A DNA stretch of 64,000 nt from Albidovulum sp. Its GTDB lineage: Bacteria; Pseudomonadota; Alphaproteobacteria; Rhodobacterales; Rhodobacteraceae. Shown piece by piece: positions 27,537-36,001 of this stretch. The position numbers and the translations under genes are program-made. Location of the stretch: assembly GCA_028823855.1 (NCBI GenBank), contig JAPPFL010000068.1, positions 62,001 through 126,000 of the forward strand, given 5' to 3'. Under the pieces are notes generated by a model. It did no database searches, was not told the origin of the DNA, and was given only the letters and a program-made list of their open reading frames with translations. Numbering within the stretch: position 1 is the first letter of the stretch; each line of letters begins with the position of its first letter.

Positions 27537-28447
27537 GGTAGGCTGCGGGCGATGGAAAACTGCTCAGCGGGCTCTAGCAGAAGATCCAGGGCCAACTTTC
27601 CGCAGACCGCGAGAACGATGGCCGAAAGAAGCACTCTTAGGATTTCGGCTTTCATCCTAACCGCCATGCGCGCGCCGATCTGAGCGCCGATGACGCCTCC
27701 GGTCAGCAGCAGTACCGCGAGAGCCATGTCTACTGAAAAATTCGTGGTCGCGTGCAGGACAGTCGCGAATCCGGTAACGAAGACGATTTGAAACAGCGAC
27801 GTGCCGATGACAACTTTGGTTGGCATTCCGAGCAAATATATCATTGCCGGGACAAGTACGAATCCGCCTCCGACGCCCATTATAGCGGCTAGCAATCCGA
27901 CGATTCCTCCCACTACAACGGGCGGAATCGCGCTGATATAAAGCGTCGACGCGCGAAATCTGATTTTGAAGGGGAGGCCGTGTATCCAGCTAATGTGCCG
28001 TCGCTTCGGCGGAATAATCTTTCTCTTGGAACGGTTCATCGCTCTTACGCTCTCGAAGAACATTAGAACGCCGATGACTCCCAGCATAACGACGTAGCAT
28101 AGCCTGACCAGCAGATCGACCTGCCCCATCTCCCTAAGTTCCTTGAAGATAAAAACGCCTGCCGCCGCTCCCGCTATTCCGCCGACGAGGAGAAAGCCCC
28201 CCATCTGGAAGTCAACCGTCTTTCGCCTTAGGTGCGCGAGCACCCCCGAAAACGACGATGCCATGATCTGGTTGGCCTCGGTGGCGACGGCTACGGGCGG
28301 AGGAATGCCGATGAATAGGAGTAGCGGAGTCATCAGAAATCCACCTCCCACTCCGAACATGCCGGAAAGAATCCCCACTAGCCCGCCTAGGCCGAGCAAC
28401 AGGAAAGCGTTTACGGAAACTTCCGCAATCGGGAGGTAGATTTGCAT
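27533..28447 (-). CDS. TauE/SafE-type sulfite/sulfonate exporter (TSUP)
   Basis: A 304-residue multi-pass transporter of the TSUP family, several of whose members export sulfite or sulfoacetate. The two repeated glycine-rich motifs of the family are seen: GLGGLVGILSGMFGVGGGF in the first half and GGIVGLLAAIMGVGGGFV in the second. About eight to nine hydrophobic segments are apparent. ATG at 28447 (MQIYLPIAE) matches the usual family N-terminus; an upstream in-frame ATG adds a non-hydrophobic leader. It is coupled to the TIGR02186 gene. A sulfite dehydrogenase elsewhere in the window makes sulfite a plausible substrate. Confidence 0.9.
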   Translation of the reverse strand: MQIYLPIAEVSVNAFLLLGLGGLVGILSGMFGVGGGFLMTPLLLFIGIPPPVAVATEANQIMASSFSGVLAHLRRKTVDFQMGGFLLVGGIAGAAAGVFIFKELREMGQVDLLVRLCYVVMLGVIGVLMFFESVRAMNRSKRKIIPPKRRHISWIHGLPFKIRFRASTLYISAIPPVVVGGIVGLLAAIMGVGGGFVLVPAMIYLLGMPTKVVIGTSLFQIVFVTGFATVLHATTNFSVDMALAVLLLTGGVIGAQIGARMAVRMKAEILRVLLSAIVLAVCGKLALDLLLEPAEQFSIARSLP

Positions 28448-28721
28448 GTGCCTTTCCGAGAGAGTCGGATGTGCGCATATCACGTTAAGCGGCGCACCTG
28501 CGAGTCCGTTAATTTCAATTCAAATGCGCTTGGGAAAAAAAATTAAATTCGATTGCCGCTGCGCTGAAGCGAAAGCCCTTTGGCGGCGTCGACTGAAAGC
28601 GGCAACTTGCTTCGTCGCTTTGCGCAACGGCTTGCGAGCCGGGGGTCGCTCAGGAATTTGCCGCGCGAAAGGCATGTCCGAACTGCAGGCCGGCATTTTC
28701 CTGCAAATCAACTAGTTCAGC

Positions 28722-29693
28722 CTATGCTCTCTCCTTGGAGTAGGGTTCGCCTCCCGCGCGCGGCGGGATGGCCTTGCCGATAAAGCCGGCAAGGATAACG
28801 ACGGTCAGAATATACGGCAGCGCTTGCATGAACTGGACCGGGACTGTGCCCACGCCGGCTACGTCGATGTTCTGAAAGCGAATCGCGACGGCCTCCAGCA
28901 AGCCGAACAGCAGGCATGCAAGGAGGGCGTAGCCGGGACGCCACTTGGCAAAAATCAAGGCGGCTAGAGCGATATAGCCTTTGCCCGCCGTCATGTCGCG
29001 AATGAACCCCGCAGCCATTCCTGTCGCCAAATAGGCGCCCGCCAGACCGCATAGAAGCCCGCAAATCAAGGACGCCTGGTAGCGCAATGCCGTAACCGAC
29101 AATCCGGCCGTATCGACCGCTTCGGGATTTTCGCCGACGGCTCTGAGTTGCAGGCCGAATCTGGTGCGGAACAGCACCCACCAGGTCGCGGGAACGGCCG
29201 CGATCGCTACGTAGACCATCAGCGTATGGCCGGAGAGCAATTCCGAATAGATGGGGCCCAGTACCGGAATCGTCGAAAGCGTGTCGGAAAAATAGAAATC
29301 TATGGGAAGGAACCGCGCATCGCCGCTAAGCGCAGGCGTGCGGCCGCCCAGTTTAAACCAATTCTGACCGATTAGCGCAGTCAGGCCCGACGCGAGGAAA
29401 TTGATCGCTACGCCGGAAATTAGCTGGTTGCCGCGAAAAGTTATCGACGCGAGTCCGTGAAGCGCCGCTAGAGCCAGCGACGCGGCGGTGCCGGCTGCCA
29501 AGCCGATCAGCGCCGATCCGGTCGCCGCCGCGACGGCCGCGGAAAAGAACGCCGAAGCGAGCATTTTCCCTTCCAGGCCGATGTCGAATATCCCCGCTCT
29601 TTCTGAATACAGTCCCGCCAGGCAGGCAAGCAGTAGCGGAGTCGACAAGCGAAGAGTTGAGTCCAGCAACTGAATGACGGTAGCGAAGTCCAT
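28722..29693 (-). CDS. ABC transporter permease, BMP/nucleoside type (second permease)
   Basis: A 323-residue permease of the branched-chain/ribose-like (BPD_transp_2) superfamily, with nine or so hydrophobic helices. Typical sequences are RLSTPLLLACLAGLYSERAG near the start and the EAA-like cytoplasmic loop region GENPEAVDTAGLSV, which contacts the ATPase. It starts 9 bp after the end of the first permease gene and is the last gene of the four-gene operon. The form matches NupQ/YufQ permeases that take up purine nucleosides. Confidence 0.92.
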   Translation of the reverse strand: MDFATVIQLLDSTLRLSTPLLLACLAGLYSERAGIFDIGLEGKMLASAFFSAAVAAATGSALIGLAAGTAASLALAALHGLASITFRGNQLISGVAINFLASGLTALIGQNWFKLGGRTPALSGDARFLPIDFYFSDTLSTIPVLGPIYSELLSGHTLMVYVAIAAVPATWWVLFRTRFGLQLRAVGENPEAVDTAGLSVTALRYQASLICGLLCGLAGAYLATGMAAGFIRDMTAGKGYIALAALIFAKWRPGYALLACLLFGLLEAVAIRFQNIDVAGVGTVPVQFMQALPYILTVVILAGFIGKAIPPRAGGEPYSKERA

Positions 29694-29702
29694 CCGCCCC
29701 CC

Positions 29703-30788
29703 TTATCGAAACATCGCCGCAATGCGTTCAAGCGGCGCGCGAACCATGTTTTCTAGCGCGCCGGTAAACAAAATCACCAACGCCTGGATAACGACAATCA
29801 TCTCTCGGCTGACCGCCGGCATCTCGAATTCGAGCTCGACGCCGCCCTGGTAAAGCATGCCGAACAGCACCGCGGCCAAGACTACGCCTACCGGATGCGA
29901 TCTGCCCATGAGCGCGACCGCGATGCCAACGAATCCCGCGCCTTGCACGGAGTCTATAAGCAGGCGTTCCGCTTCTCCCATTACGGTATTGATGGCCATC
30001 AATCCTGCGAGCCCGCCGGAAATCATCATCGTCACCATGATGATCCGAAATGGCCGGATGCCCGCGTAAATCGCAGCCGGCTCGCTCCACCCCATCGCTC
30101 GAATGGCGTAGCCAAGCCTCGTGCGCCAGATCAATACCCAAACCGTCGCGCTGGCTGCAATCGCGACCAGCAAGCTTACATTGACCGGAGGCGATCTTGG
30201 AAACGAAACTCCGATCCAGGCAAACATTTCATGCGCCGTCGGAAGGTGGGTTTCCGCCGGAAAGCTACGCGACTCGGGCGCCATTTGGCCCGGAGCCTTC
30301 ATTACGTTGACGAGCAAGTACACGAGCAGCGCGGAAGCAATGAAATTGAACATTATGGTCGTAATTACGATATGGCTTCCTCGGCTGGCTTGCAGGTAGG
30401 CCGGCACCGCTGCCCAGGCTGCGCCGAATATCGCCGCGCCGACAATCGCGGCCGGAAATGCAAGCGTCCAGTGCGGCCATCCGAAATGAAGGCAAACGAG
30501 CGCCGCTCCGATCCCGCCTATGGCCGCTTGGCCTTCGCCGCCGATGTTGAAGAGCCGCGCATGGAAGGCAACCGCGACGGCTAGCCCGGTAAAGATAAAG
30601 TTCGTAGCGTAGTAGAGCGTATAGCCCCAGCCATAGGCGGAACCAATCGAACCATTGAGCATAACCTGCATTGCAATCAGCGGATTTTCGCCGATCCAGA
30701 TGACGATCAATCCAGAAACGAAGAACGCAAGCACCAGGTTAATTGCCGGAATCAGGGCAATGTCGACCCATCTAGGAAGGACGGTCAC
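29703..30788 (-). CDS. ABC transporter permease, BMP/nucleoside type (first permease)
   Basis: A 361-residue inner-membrane permease with the NupP/YufP pattern. The N-terminal helix is LIPAINLVLAFFVSGLIVIWIG, then GGEGQAAIGGIGAA, and the coupling loop is RAMGWSEPAAIYAGI. It overlaps the ATPase gene upstream by 4 bp (30785-30788), so translation is coupled, and is followed after 9 bp by the second permease. The length is normal for the larger permease of this system. Confidence 0.92.
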   Translation of the reverse strand: MTVLPRWVDIALIPAINLVLAFFVSGLIVIWIGENPLIAMQVMLNGSIGSAYGWGYTLYYATNFIFTGLAVAVAFHARLFNIGGEGQAAIGGIGAALVCLHFGWPHWTLAFPAAIVGAAIFGAAWAAVPAYLQASRGSHIVITTIMFNFIASALLVYLLVNVMKAPGQMAPESRSFPAETHLPTAHEMFAWIGVSFPRSPPVNVSLLVAIAASATVWVLIWRTRLGYAIRAMGWSEPAAIYAGIRPFRIIMVTMMISGGLAGLMAINTVMGEAERLLIDSVQGAGFVGIAVALMGRSHPVGVVLAAVLFGMLYQGGVELEFEMPAVSREMIVVIQALVILFTGALENMVRAPLERIAAMFR

Positions 30789-32353
30789 GTAGTTTTTACC
30801 TCGGCAATTCCGGCCATTAGCAGCCCGAGTTCTTTTTCGTCCGTTTCATTTGCGTTTCGCGTTCCGATGATTTCTCCGTCAAACATCACCGCGATCCTGT
30901 CCGAAAGCGAAAGGATTTCGTCTAGCTCGACGCTGACGAGCAGTATCGCCTTGCCCGAATCGCGAAGCTCCAGAACCTGGCGGTGTATGAATTCGATCGC
31001 GCCAATATCTACGCCACGGGTGGGCTGCCCGACGATGAGCAGGTCGGGATTGCGATCGATTTCTCTAGCGAGAACGATTTTTTGCTGGTTGCCTCCGGAA
31101 AAACTCTGGGCCGTAAGGTCCGGATCAGCCGGACGAACATCGTATTTTTTCAATGCAACGCCGGTTAACCTGCGAGCCGCCTCAATATCGAGCAGCCACC
31201 GCGTCCTGCCGTAAGAGGGATCGTGGTGGTAGCCAAACGCTATGTTTTCCCAAGCTTTGAATTCCATGACGAGACCGAGCGTTTGCCGGTCTTCGGGTAC
31301 ATGAGCTATTCCATTGCGGCGTCGAGCGTCAGCCCCTGAATTCGCGCCTTCCAAAGGGATTTCCGTCCCGTTGATGCGAACGGTTCCCTGCGCTTGTTCG
31401 ATGCCGCCAAGCGCCCTTAGCAATTCTGACTGCCCGTTTCCGGCGACGCCTGCGATTCCTAAAATTTCGCCTGCGTGTACAGTGAAGGAAATATTCTTGA
31501 GGGCGGTTTCGCCTCTTTCACCTTCTATTGTTAGGTTCTCGACATCCAATACCGCCGGGCCCGGAACGGCCGGCTTTTTGTCGACCTGCAATAGCACCTT
31601 TCTGCCGACCATAAGTTCCGCGAGCTGCTCCGGGCTTGTTTCGGATGTCTTCAAAGTCGCCGTCATTTCGCCGCGTCGCATGACGCTGACCGTATCCGTC
31701 GCCGCCATGATTTCGCGTAGCTTATGCGTTATCAGAATAATCGTTTTTCCCTCATCCCGAAGGCTTCGAAGAATTCGGAAAAGGTGATCCGCTTCGGCGG
31801 GAGTCAGAACGCCCGTTGGTTCGTCAAGGATGAGGATATCCGCATGCCGAAACAGTGCCTTGAGAATTTCGACCCGCTGCTGGTGGCCAACGGATAGGCT
31901 CTCGACAATTGCGTCCGGATCGACGTTCAGCTCGTACTCGTCGGCCAATTCGGTAAGCAGTTTTCGAGCTCTCGTTAGGGTTGAACGGAGGATCAAGCCG
32001 TCTTCGGCGCCGAGCACCACGTTTTCGAGAACCGAGAAGTTGTGGACCAGCTTGAAATGCTGGTGGACCATTCCGATTCCGGCCTTAATCGCCGCGTTGC
32101 TGTCGGGGATTCTCGTGGGCTCGCCGTTGATGAATATTTCTCCGGCGTCCGCGCGGTAGAAGCCGTAAAGGATAGACATCAATGTCGACTTGCCGGCCCC
32201 GTTCTCGCCTACGATCCCGTGAATCGTCCCCGGCGCAACCGCGAGCGAAATATCGCGGTTAGCCCTTACTGCGCCAAAGGATTTTGAAATATTGCGCAGT
32301 TCGATGGCAGGAGCGGCGGTTTCCCGCCGCGATTCGCTGCCGTTCGCTCGCAC
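30785..32353 (-). CDS. ABC transporter ATPase with two nucleotide-binding domains
   Basis: Energises the nucleoside-type importer. The 522-residue protein holds two tandem ABC domains, as in MglA/RbsA/NupO. The first has Walker A GENGAGKST, signature LSVGHQQR and Walker B LILDEPTGVL. The second has the family's degenerate Walker A GVAGNGQSE, signature FSGGNQQK and DLLIVGQPTRG at the Walker B position. The degenerate second site is normal in this family, not a sign of decay. It starts 12 bp after the binding-protein gene. Confidence 0.95.
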   Translation of the reverse strand: MRANGSESRRETAAPAIELRNISKSFGAVRANRDISLAVAPGTIHGIVGENGAGKSTLMSILYGFYRADAGEIFINGEPTRIPDSNAAIKAGIGMVHQHFKLVHNFSVLENVVLGAEDGLILRSTLTRARKLLTELADEYELNVDPDAIVESLSVGHQQRVEILKALFRHADILILDEPTGVLTPAEADHLFRILRSLRDEGKTIILITHKLREIMAATDTVSVMRRGEMTATLKTSETSPEQLAELMVGRKVLLQVDKKPAVPGPAVLDVENLTIEGERGETALKNISFTVHAGEILGIAGVAGNGQSELLRALGGIEQAQGTVRINGTEIPLEGANSGADARRRNGIAHVPEDRQTLGLVMEFKAWENIAFGYHHDPSYGRTRWLLDIEAARRLTGVALKKYDVRPADPDLTAQSFSGGNQQKIVLAREIDRNPDLLIVGQPTRGVDIGAIEFIHRQVLELRDSGKAILLVSVELDEILSLSDRIAVMFDGEIIGTRNANETDEKELGLLMAGIAEVKTT

Positions 32354-32365
32354 TTCGGTTGCTCC

Positions 32366-33355
32366 TCATCCGTAAGGACAGGAATCCGAAGTCAGGTAGT
32401 TATGGACCATGATTTCCCCGGCCATGATCTTTTCGACCGCCGAGTCTGCTGCCGCTTTCATTTCGTCCGTGACCAGAGGCGCATTGTGTTCGTCGAGAGC
32501 ATATGAAATCCCGCCATCGGCGAATCCCATCTCGACAATTCCGGTCTCCAGCTCAGGACCGTCGCTAAACGCGGACAACACCGCGGAACCAACTCGTTTG
32601 ACCATGGAAGTCAAGACGGAGCCGGGCTGAAGGTAGTTTTGATTCGCATCTACCCCTATACCAAGTACGCCCGCATCGGCGGCGGCTTGAAGTACGCCTA
32701 CTCCCGTACCGCCCGCGGCATGGTAGATAACGTCCGCTCCCTCGGCCACCTGGGCACGCGCAAGTTCGGCGCCCTTCACCGGGTCGTTCCACGCGGCGCC
32801 GGTCGTTCCGGTCATATTTTGAATCACCCTGGCATCCGGATTCGTTTCCATGACGCCCTGTACGTACCCGCACGAGAATTTTCGAATAAGAGGAATGTCC
32901 ATGCCTCCGACGAATCCGACAGTGCCGGAATCGGAAGCCATCGCCGCCAGAACGCCTACGACATAGGAACCCTCGTGCTCCTTGAACAGAACAGACCTGA
33001 CATTGGGTTGATCGACAACCATGTCGATGATTACGAATTTTGTGTCGGGGAACTCCGGCGCAACGGTATTGAGCGGTGTTCCAAAACTGAATCCGGGCAT
33101 TGCAATCGGATTGTTCCCGGCTTCAGCCAGCCTGCGAATGGCTTGCTCGCGCTGAGCTTCGGATTGAAGTTCGATTTCTCGATAGTCGCCGTTCGCCTGT
33201 TCTTTCCACGTTTCAGCGCCGTTATAGGCGCTCTCGTTGAACGACTTGTCGAATTTGCCGCCAATGTCGTAAATGATGGCGGGTTCGGACATAGCCGGTC
33301 CGCCCGCCAATGACAGAGCTGCGACTCCGGCCAAAACGCTATGAATTTTTCCCAT
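32366..33355 (-). CDS. BMP-family periplasmic substrate-binding protein
   Basis: Basic-membrane-protein (BMP/Med) type binding protein, 329 residues, first gene of the importer operon. A Sec signal peptide (KIHSVLAGVAALSLAGGPAMS) is followed by the family start IYDIGGKFDKSFNESAYNG and by VGFVGGMDIPLIRKF and YHAAGGTGVGVLQAA. Relatives bind purine nucleosides such as guanosine or adenosine; substrate identity here is inferred from family only. There is no lipobox, so it is a free periplasmic protein. Confidence 0.94.
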   Translation of the reverse strand: MGKIHSVLAGVAALSLAGGPAMSEPAIIYDIGGKFDKSFNESAYNGAETWKEQANGDYREIELQSEAQREQAIRRLAEAGNNPIAMPGFSFGTPLNTVAPEFPDTKFVIIDMVVDQPNVRSVLFKEHEGSYVVGVLAAMASDSGTVGFVGGMDIPLIRKFSCGYVQGVMETNPDARVIQNMTGTTGAAWNDPVKGAELARAQVAEGADVIYHAAGGTGVGVLQAAADAGVLGIGVDANQNYLQPGSVLTSMVKRVGSAVLSAFSDGPELETGIVEMGFADGGISYALDEHNAPLVTDEMKAAADSAVEKIMAGEIMVHNYLTSDSCPYG

Positions 33356-33635
33356 TCCCTTCTCCGGATGTTGAAGTCAATTGGCGCCGTTTCGTGTACC
33401 GCCGCGCCGTACGCGGTCTCGTCCCGTGCCGCCGAATCCGTTCGAGCACATTTAGTCTACCCAAGCCTAGAATTCGCCGGACACGGCGAGTCGAATTGCA
33501 CGCATAGACAATCTTATTTAACGGCGAAACTTGCAAGTGCCCGTTGGCGCCTTGTAGCCTTAAAATCAAATTTCGGGACTTATTGAGGCCGAGGCATTGT
33601 CCAATATGAAGCGTCGGAAATATAGGTTATTGGTT

Positions 33636-34280
33636 TCAAGTACTTAAGGGCATCCGCGCATTGCACGGCGGAAAGTCTCGTTGACGGCCGTTATAGATCG
33701 GAGCCGGCGGCGGCGGAGAAGCGTGCATGCGCGATGCCGCGACTCGCGCTATGGCGACGGCTGCCGGAATTTCGAGCTTCCGAAATTTGATTCCCAGCGA
33801 AGCGGCGATTCGCTTGGACTCGTGGCCGACAACAAAATCGGGAGGATTCTCGCATCGGATCTCGTCCAAGTGTTGCACGCAGGGGGCCGAACCTTCTGCT
33901 CTCTGCAAAAAGACCTGGCGCCTCCCGGCATCGACGCTTGCGAGAACCGGTTCCGAAATCCCTAAACGAAGCGCTGCGAAGCGGCTTACGCCGACCGCCG
34001 GAATGCCAAGGGACATTGACAATCCGCGGGCGGCGGCCACCGAAATCCTTGTGCCCGTAAAATTGCCGGGGCCAGTACCGGTTCCGATCGCCGCTAAATC
34101 TTTCCAATCGATTCCGGTTTCGTTCAAGAGCGCTTCGATAAGCGGGAAAAGTCTTTCATCATGCCCGCGACCGATTTTTTCGTTGCGTGAAGCGACAGTC
34201 AGGCTTCCACGAATGATTGCCGCCGTACAGAATTCAGAAGACGTGTCGAAGCCGAGAACTAGAGGTTCCTCAGGCGGCAA
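33636..34280 (-). CDS. tsaB: tRNA threonylcarbamoyladenosine biosynthesis protein TsaB
   Basis: Partner of TsaD in making the t6A modification at position 37 of ANN-decoding tRNAs. An ASKHA-fold protein: LVLGFDTSSEFCTAA at the start, RGHDERLFPLIEALL, and the signature IGTGTGPGNFTGTRISVAAARGL, then GVSRFAALRL. The C-terminus (SPPPPAPIYNGR) is typical. The start is uncertain: TTG at 34280 places the conserved strand near the N-terminus (214 residues), while an ATG at 34331 would give 231. Either start lies close to or within the 3' end of the nfu gene in another frame, so the two overlap and are probably co-expressed. Confidence 0.9.
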   Translation of the reverse strand: MPPEEPLVLGFDTSSEFCTAAIIRGSLTVASRNEKIGRGHDERLFPLIEALLNETGIDWKDLAAIGTGTGPGNFTGTRISVAAARGLSMSLGIPAVGVSRFAALRLGISEPVLASVDAGRRQVFLQRAEGSAPCVQHLDEIRCENPPDFVVGHESKRIAASLGIKFRKLEIPAAVAIARVAASRMHASPPPPAPIYNGRQRDFPPCNARMPLST

Positions 34281-34830
34281 CCGGCCGAACCTCGACGACT
34301 TCGGGAACGTAATGCCGTAGCAGGTTTTCAATGCCCATTTTAAGCGTAATGGTCGAAGAGGGGCATCCCGAGCAAGCCCCTTGCATGTGCAAGTACACGA
34401 CGCCCCGGTCGAAGCCGTGGAATACTATGTCGCCGCCATCCTGGGCCACCGCAGGCCTCACTCGCGTATCCAGCAAGTCCTTAATTTGCTTAATGATTTC
34501 GCTGTCCGGGCCGTCATCTTCAATTTCTTCCTCCTGGGCTTCGCGCGGCTCCATAACCGGTAGCCCGGACATGTAGTGTTCCATTATTGCGCCGAGAACC
34601 GGCGGCTTCATATGTTCCCAATGGAAGTTGTCCGCCTTCGTAACGGTAACGAAGTCCGTTCCGAAAAATACTCCGTCAACTCCCTCTATCTGGAAAAGGC
34701 GGGTCGCGAGCGGAGATTTTCCTGCTGCTTCAGGCTTGGGAAAATCAGCCGTGCCACCGTCGAGAACCGGCTGGCCGGGAATGAATTTCAGTGTCGCGGG
34801 ATTTGGTGTCGATTCGGTTTGTATAAACAT
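34270..34830 (-). CDS. NifU-family iron-sulfur carrier (Nfu)
   Basis: A 186-residue Fe-S cluster carrier with the alphaproteobacterial two-domain layout. The Nfu N-domain begins MFIQTESTPNPATLKFIPG, includes FFGTDFVTVTK and ends with the AIMEHYMSG region. The NifU C-domain has RPAVAQDGGDIVF and the cluster-binding CSGCPSS (CxxC). ATG at 34830 is chosen because AAAGGGA lies just upstream and the N-domain starts there; a longer in-frame run to 34911 has no family resemblance. It overlaps the start of tsaB by 11 bp or more. Confidence 0.95.
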   Translation of the reverse strand: MFIQTESTPNPATLKFIPGQPVLDGGTADFPKPEAAGKSPLATRLFQIEGVDGVFFGTDFVTVTKADNFHWEHMKPPVLGAIMEHYMSGLPVMEPREAQEEEIEDDGPDSEIIKQIKDLLDTRVRPAVAQDGGDIVFHGFDRGVVYLHMQGACSGCPSSTITLKMGIENLLRHYVPEVVEVRPVAA

Positions 34831-35383
34831 TTGAAATCCCTTTTTGCCTATCGCCCTTCGAATACCGCATGGAGGTTTCGCTGTCAAATTTTCGATGCGA
34901 TGCCCAACCACGCGTCTAGGCGTGTCCGCTACGTAGAATCCTATGCGAACGGGGCGACACGCGCCTTGGATTGCGGTCGGGATCCGCAGTTCTCGGCTAG
35001 TTGTCCCGGAGGATACGTTCGAACGCGGTCGGTTCCCTAATTTGGTGCGTCAAGGCAAGTCGCTACCCGGTCTAAGCTGGATCTTCTCGGCATTCGGCAA
35101 GCGTCGGCACGCGCCATTGGCCGCCCGGTCGAATCCGGGACCCATTCCGTCGCTCCTCGGAAAGGCATCGCCAAATTTCGATAAACGAGCATTCGCCTCT
35201 TTTCGGGTGCCGTCGAGTCGCGCGCCAATTTAGCTGCGAGAATTTCGATTGCTTGGCATTGGATTTCGCAGAATTGCCGGCGGGAAGCGTCGATCTCCTC
35301 GCGTTGGAGGATTGAGGATTAACCTGCCTGTCGCGCGGTCAGCATCGCTCGCCGAGTTTGACACGTGATTTACGCAAAGCGAT
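34831..35383. other. 553-bp spacer, nothing recognised
   Basis: Non-coding on both strands as far as I can see; frames are short and lack ribosome-binding sites. It holds the nfu promoter on the minus strand. No tRNA-like T-loop was found. Confidence 0.4.
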
Positions 35384-35839
35384 TTACGTGATCGCCTTGA
35401 TACGATTATGCGACAATTCCAAAGGAACGATTGTAATCGGCACGGGCAGGGTTCCTGAAGATCGCGAGAGTTGCGAGACGATCGGTCCGGGTCCCTCGCG
35501 CGACACGCCCGCTCCGAGCACGAGTATGCCGATTTCTCCGTTTTCTTTAATATAGCTTAGGATTTCGGGAACCGCTTCGCCTTCGCGAATGACAAGTTCC
35601 GGTTCGATGCCCGCTTTCGACTTCATCCAAGTAGCGAATACGTTGAAATGAGCTTCGATTCTTTCGCGCGCTTCCGCCCGCATGATGTCCGCAACGCCAA
35701 CCCAGTGGCTGAATTCGTCTGGCGGAATGATTGACATGATGACGACGCCGCCGCCGGTATTGGAGGCGCGCAATGCGGCAAATTGCATTGCGTTCAAGCA
35801 TTCCCGGCTATCGTCCAGGATAACAAGAAACTTTCTCAT
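35384..35839 (-). CDS. universal stress protein (UspA family)
   Basis: A 151-residue UspA-fold protein. It begins MRKFLVILDDSRECLNAMQFAA, which is the beta1-alpha1 pattern with the acidic residues after the first strand. The C-terminal half has ELVIREGEAVPEILSYI and GILVLGAG, corresponding to the nucleotide-loop region. ATG at 35839 is chosen over a longer frame to 35986 because the domain starts there. Its position between nfu/tsaB and trpS is conserved in related bacteria. Confidence 0.88.
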   Translation of the reverse strand: MRKFLVILDDSRECLNAMQFAALRASNTGGGVVIMSIIPPDEFSHWVGVADIMRAEARERIEAHFNVFATWMKSKAGIEPELVIREGEAVPEILSYIKENGEIGILVLGAGVSREGPGPIVSQLSRSSGTLPVPITIVPLELSHNRIKAIT

Positions 35840-36001
35840 TCCGGCCAATGTCCCGATATAGTGCGATTTCGCCGCGCCGATACGCATTGCGAACGGCTTC
35901 AGGAGGAACAATAGGCTTTGGAGAGGCGCTCGCGCAATCCCAAATGCCCAAGAATGCGGATTTCGCCACATTTTCCCCGAGCGCAATTTGTCAATACGAC
36001 T

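Noticed and set aside
29895-30584. Plus-strand frame of 229 codons opposite the first permease gene
   Set aside because: Antisense of a well-supported permease; composition is basic and proline-rich without any domain.
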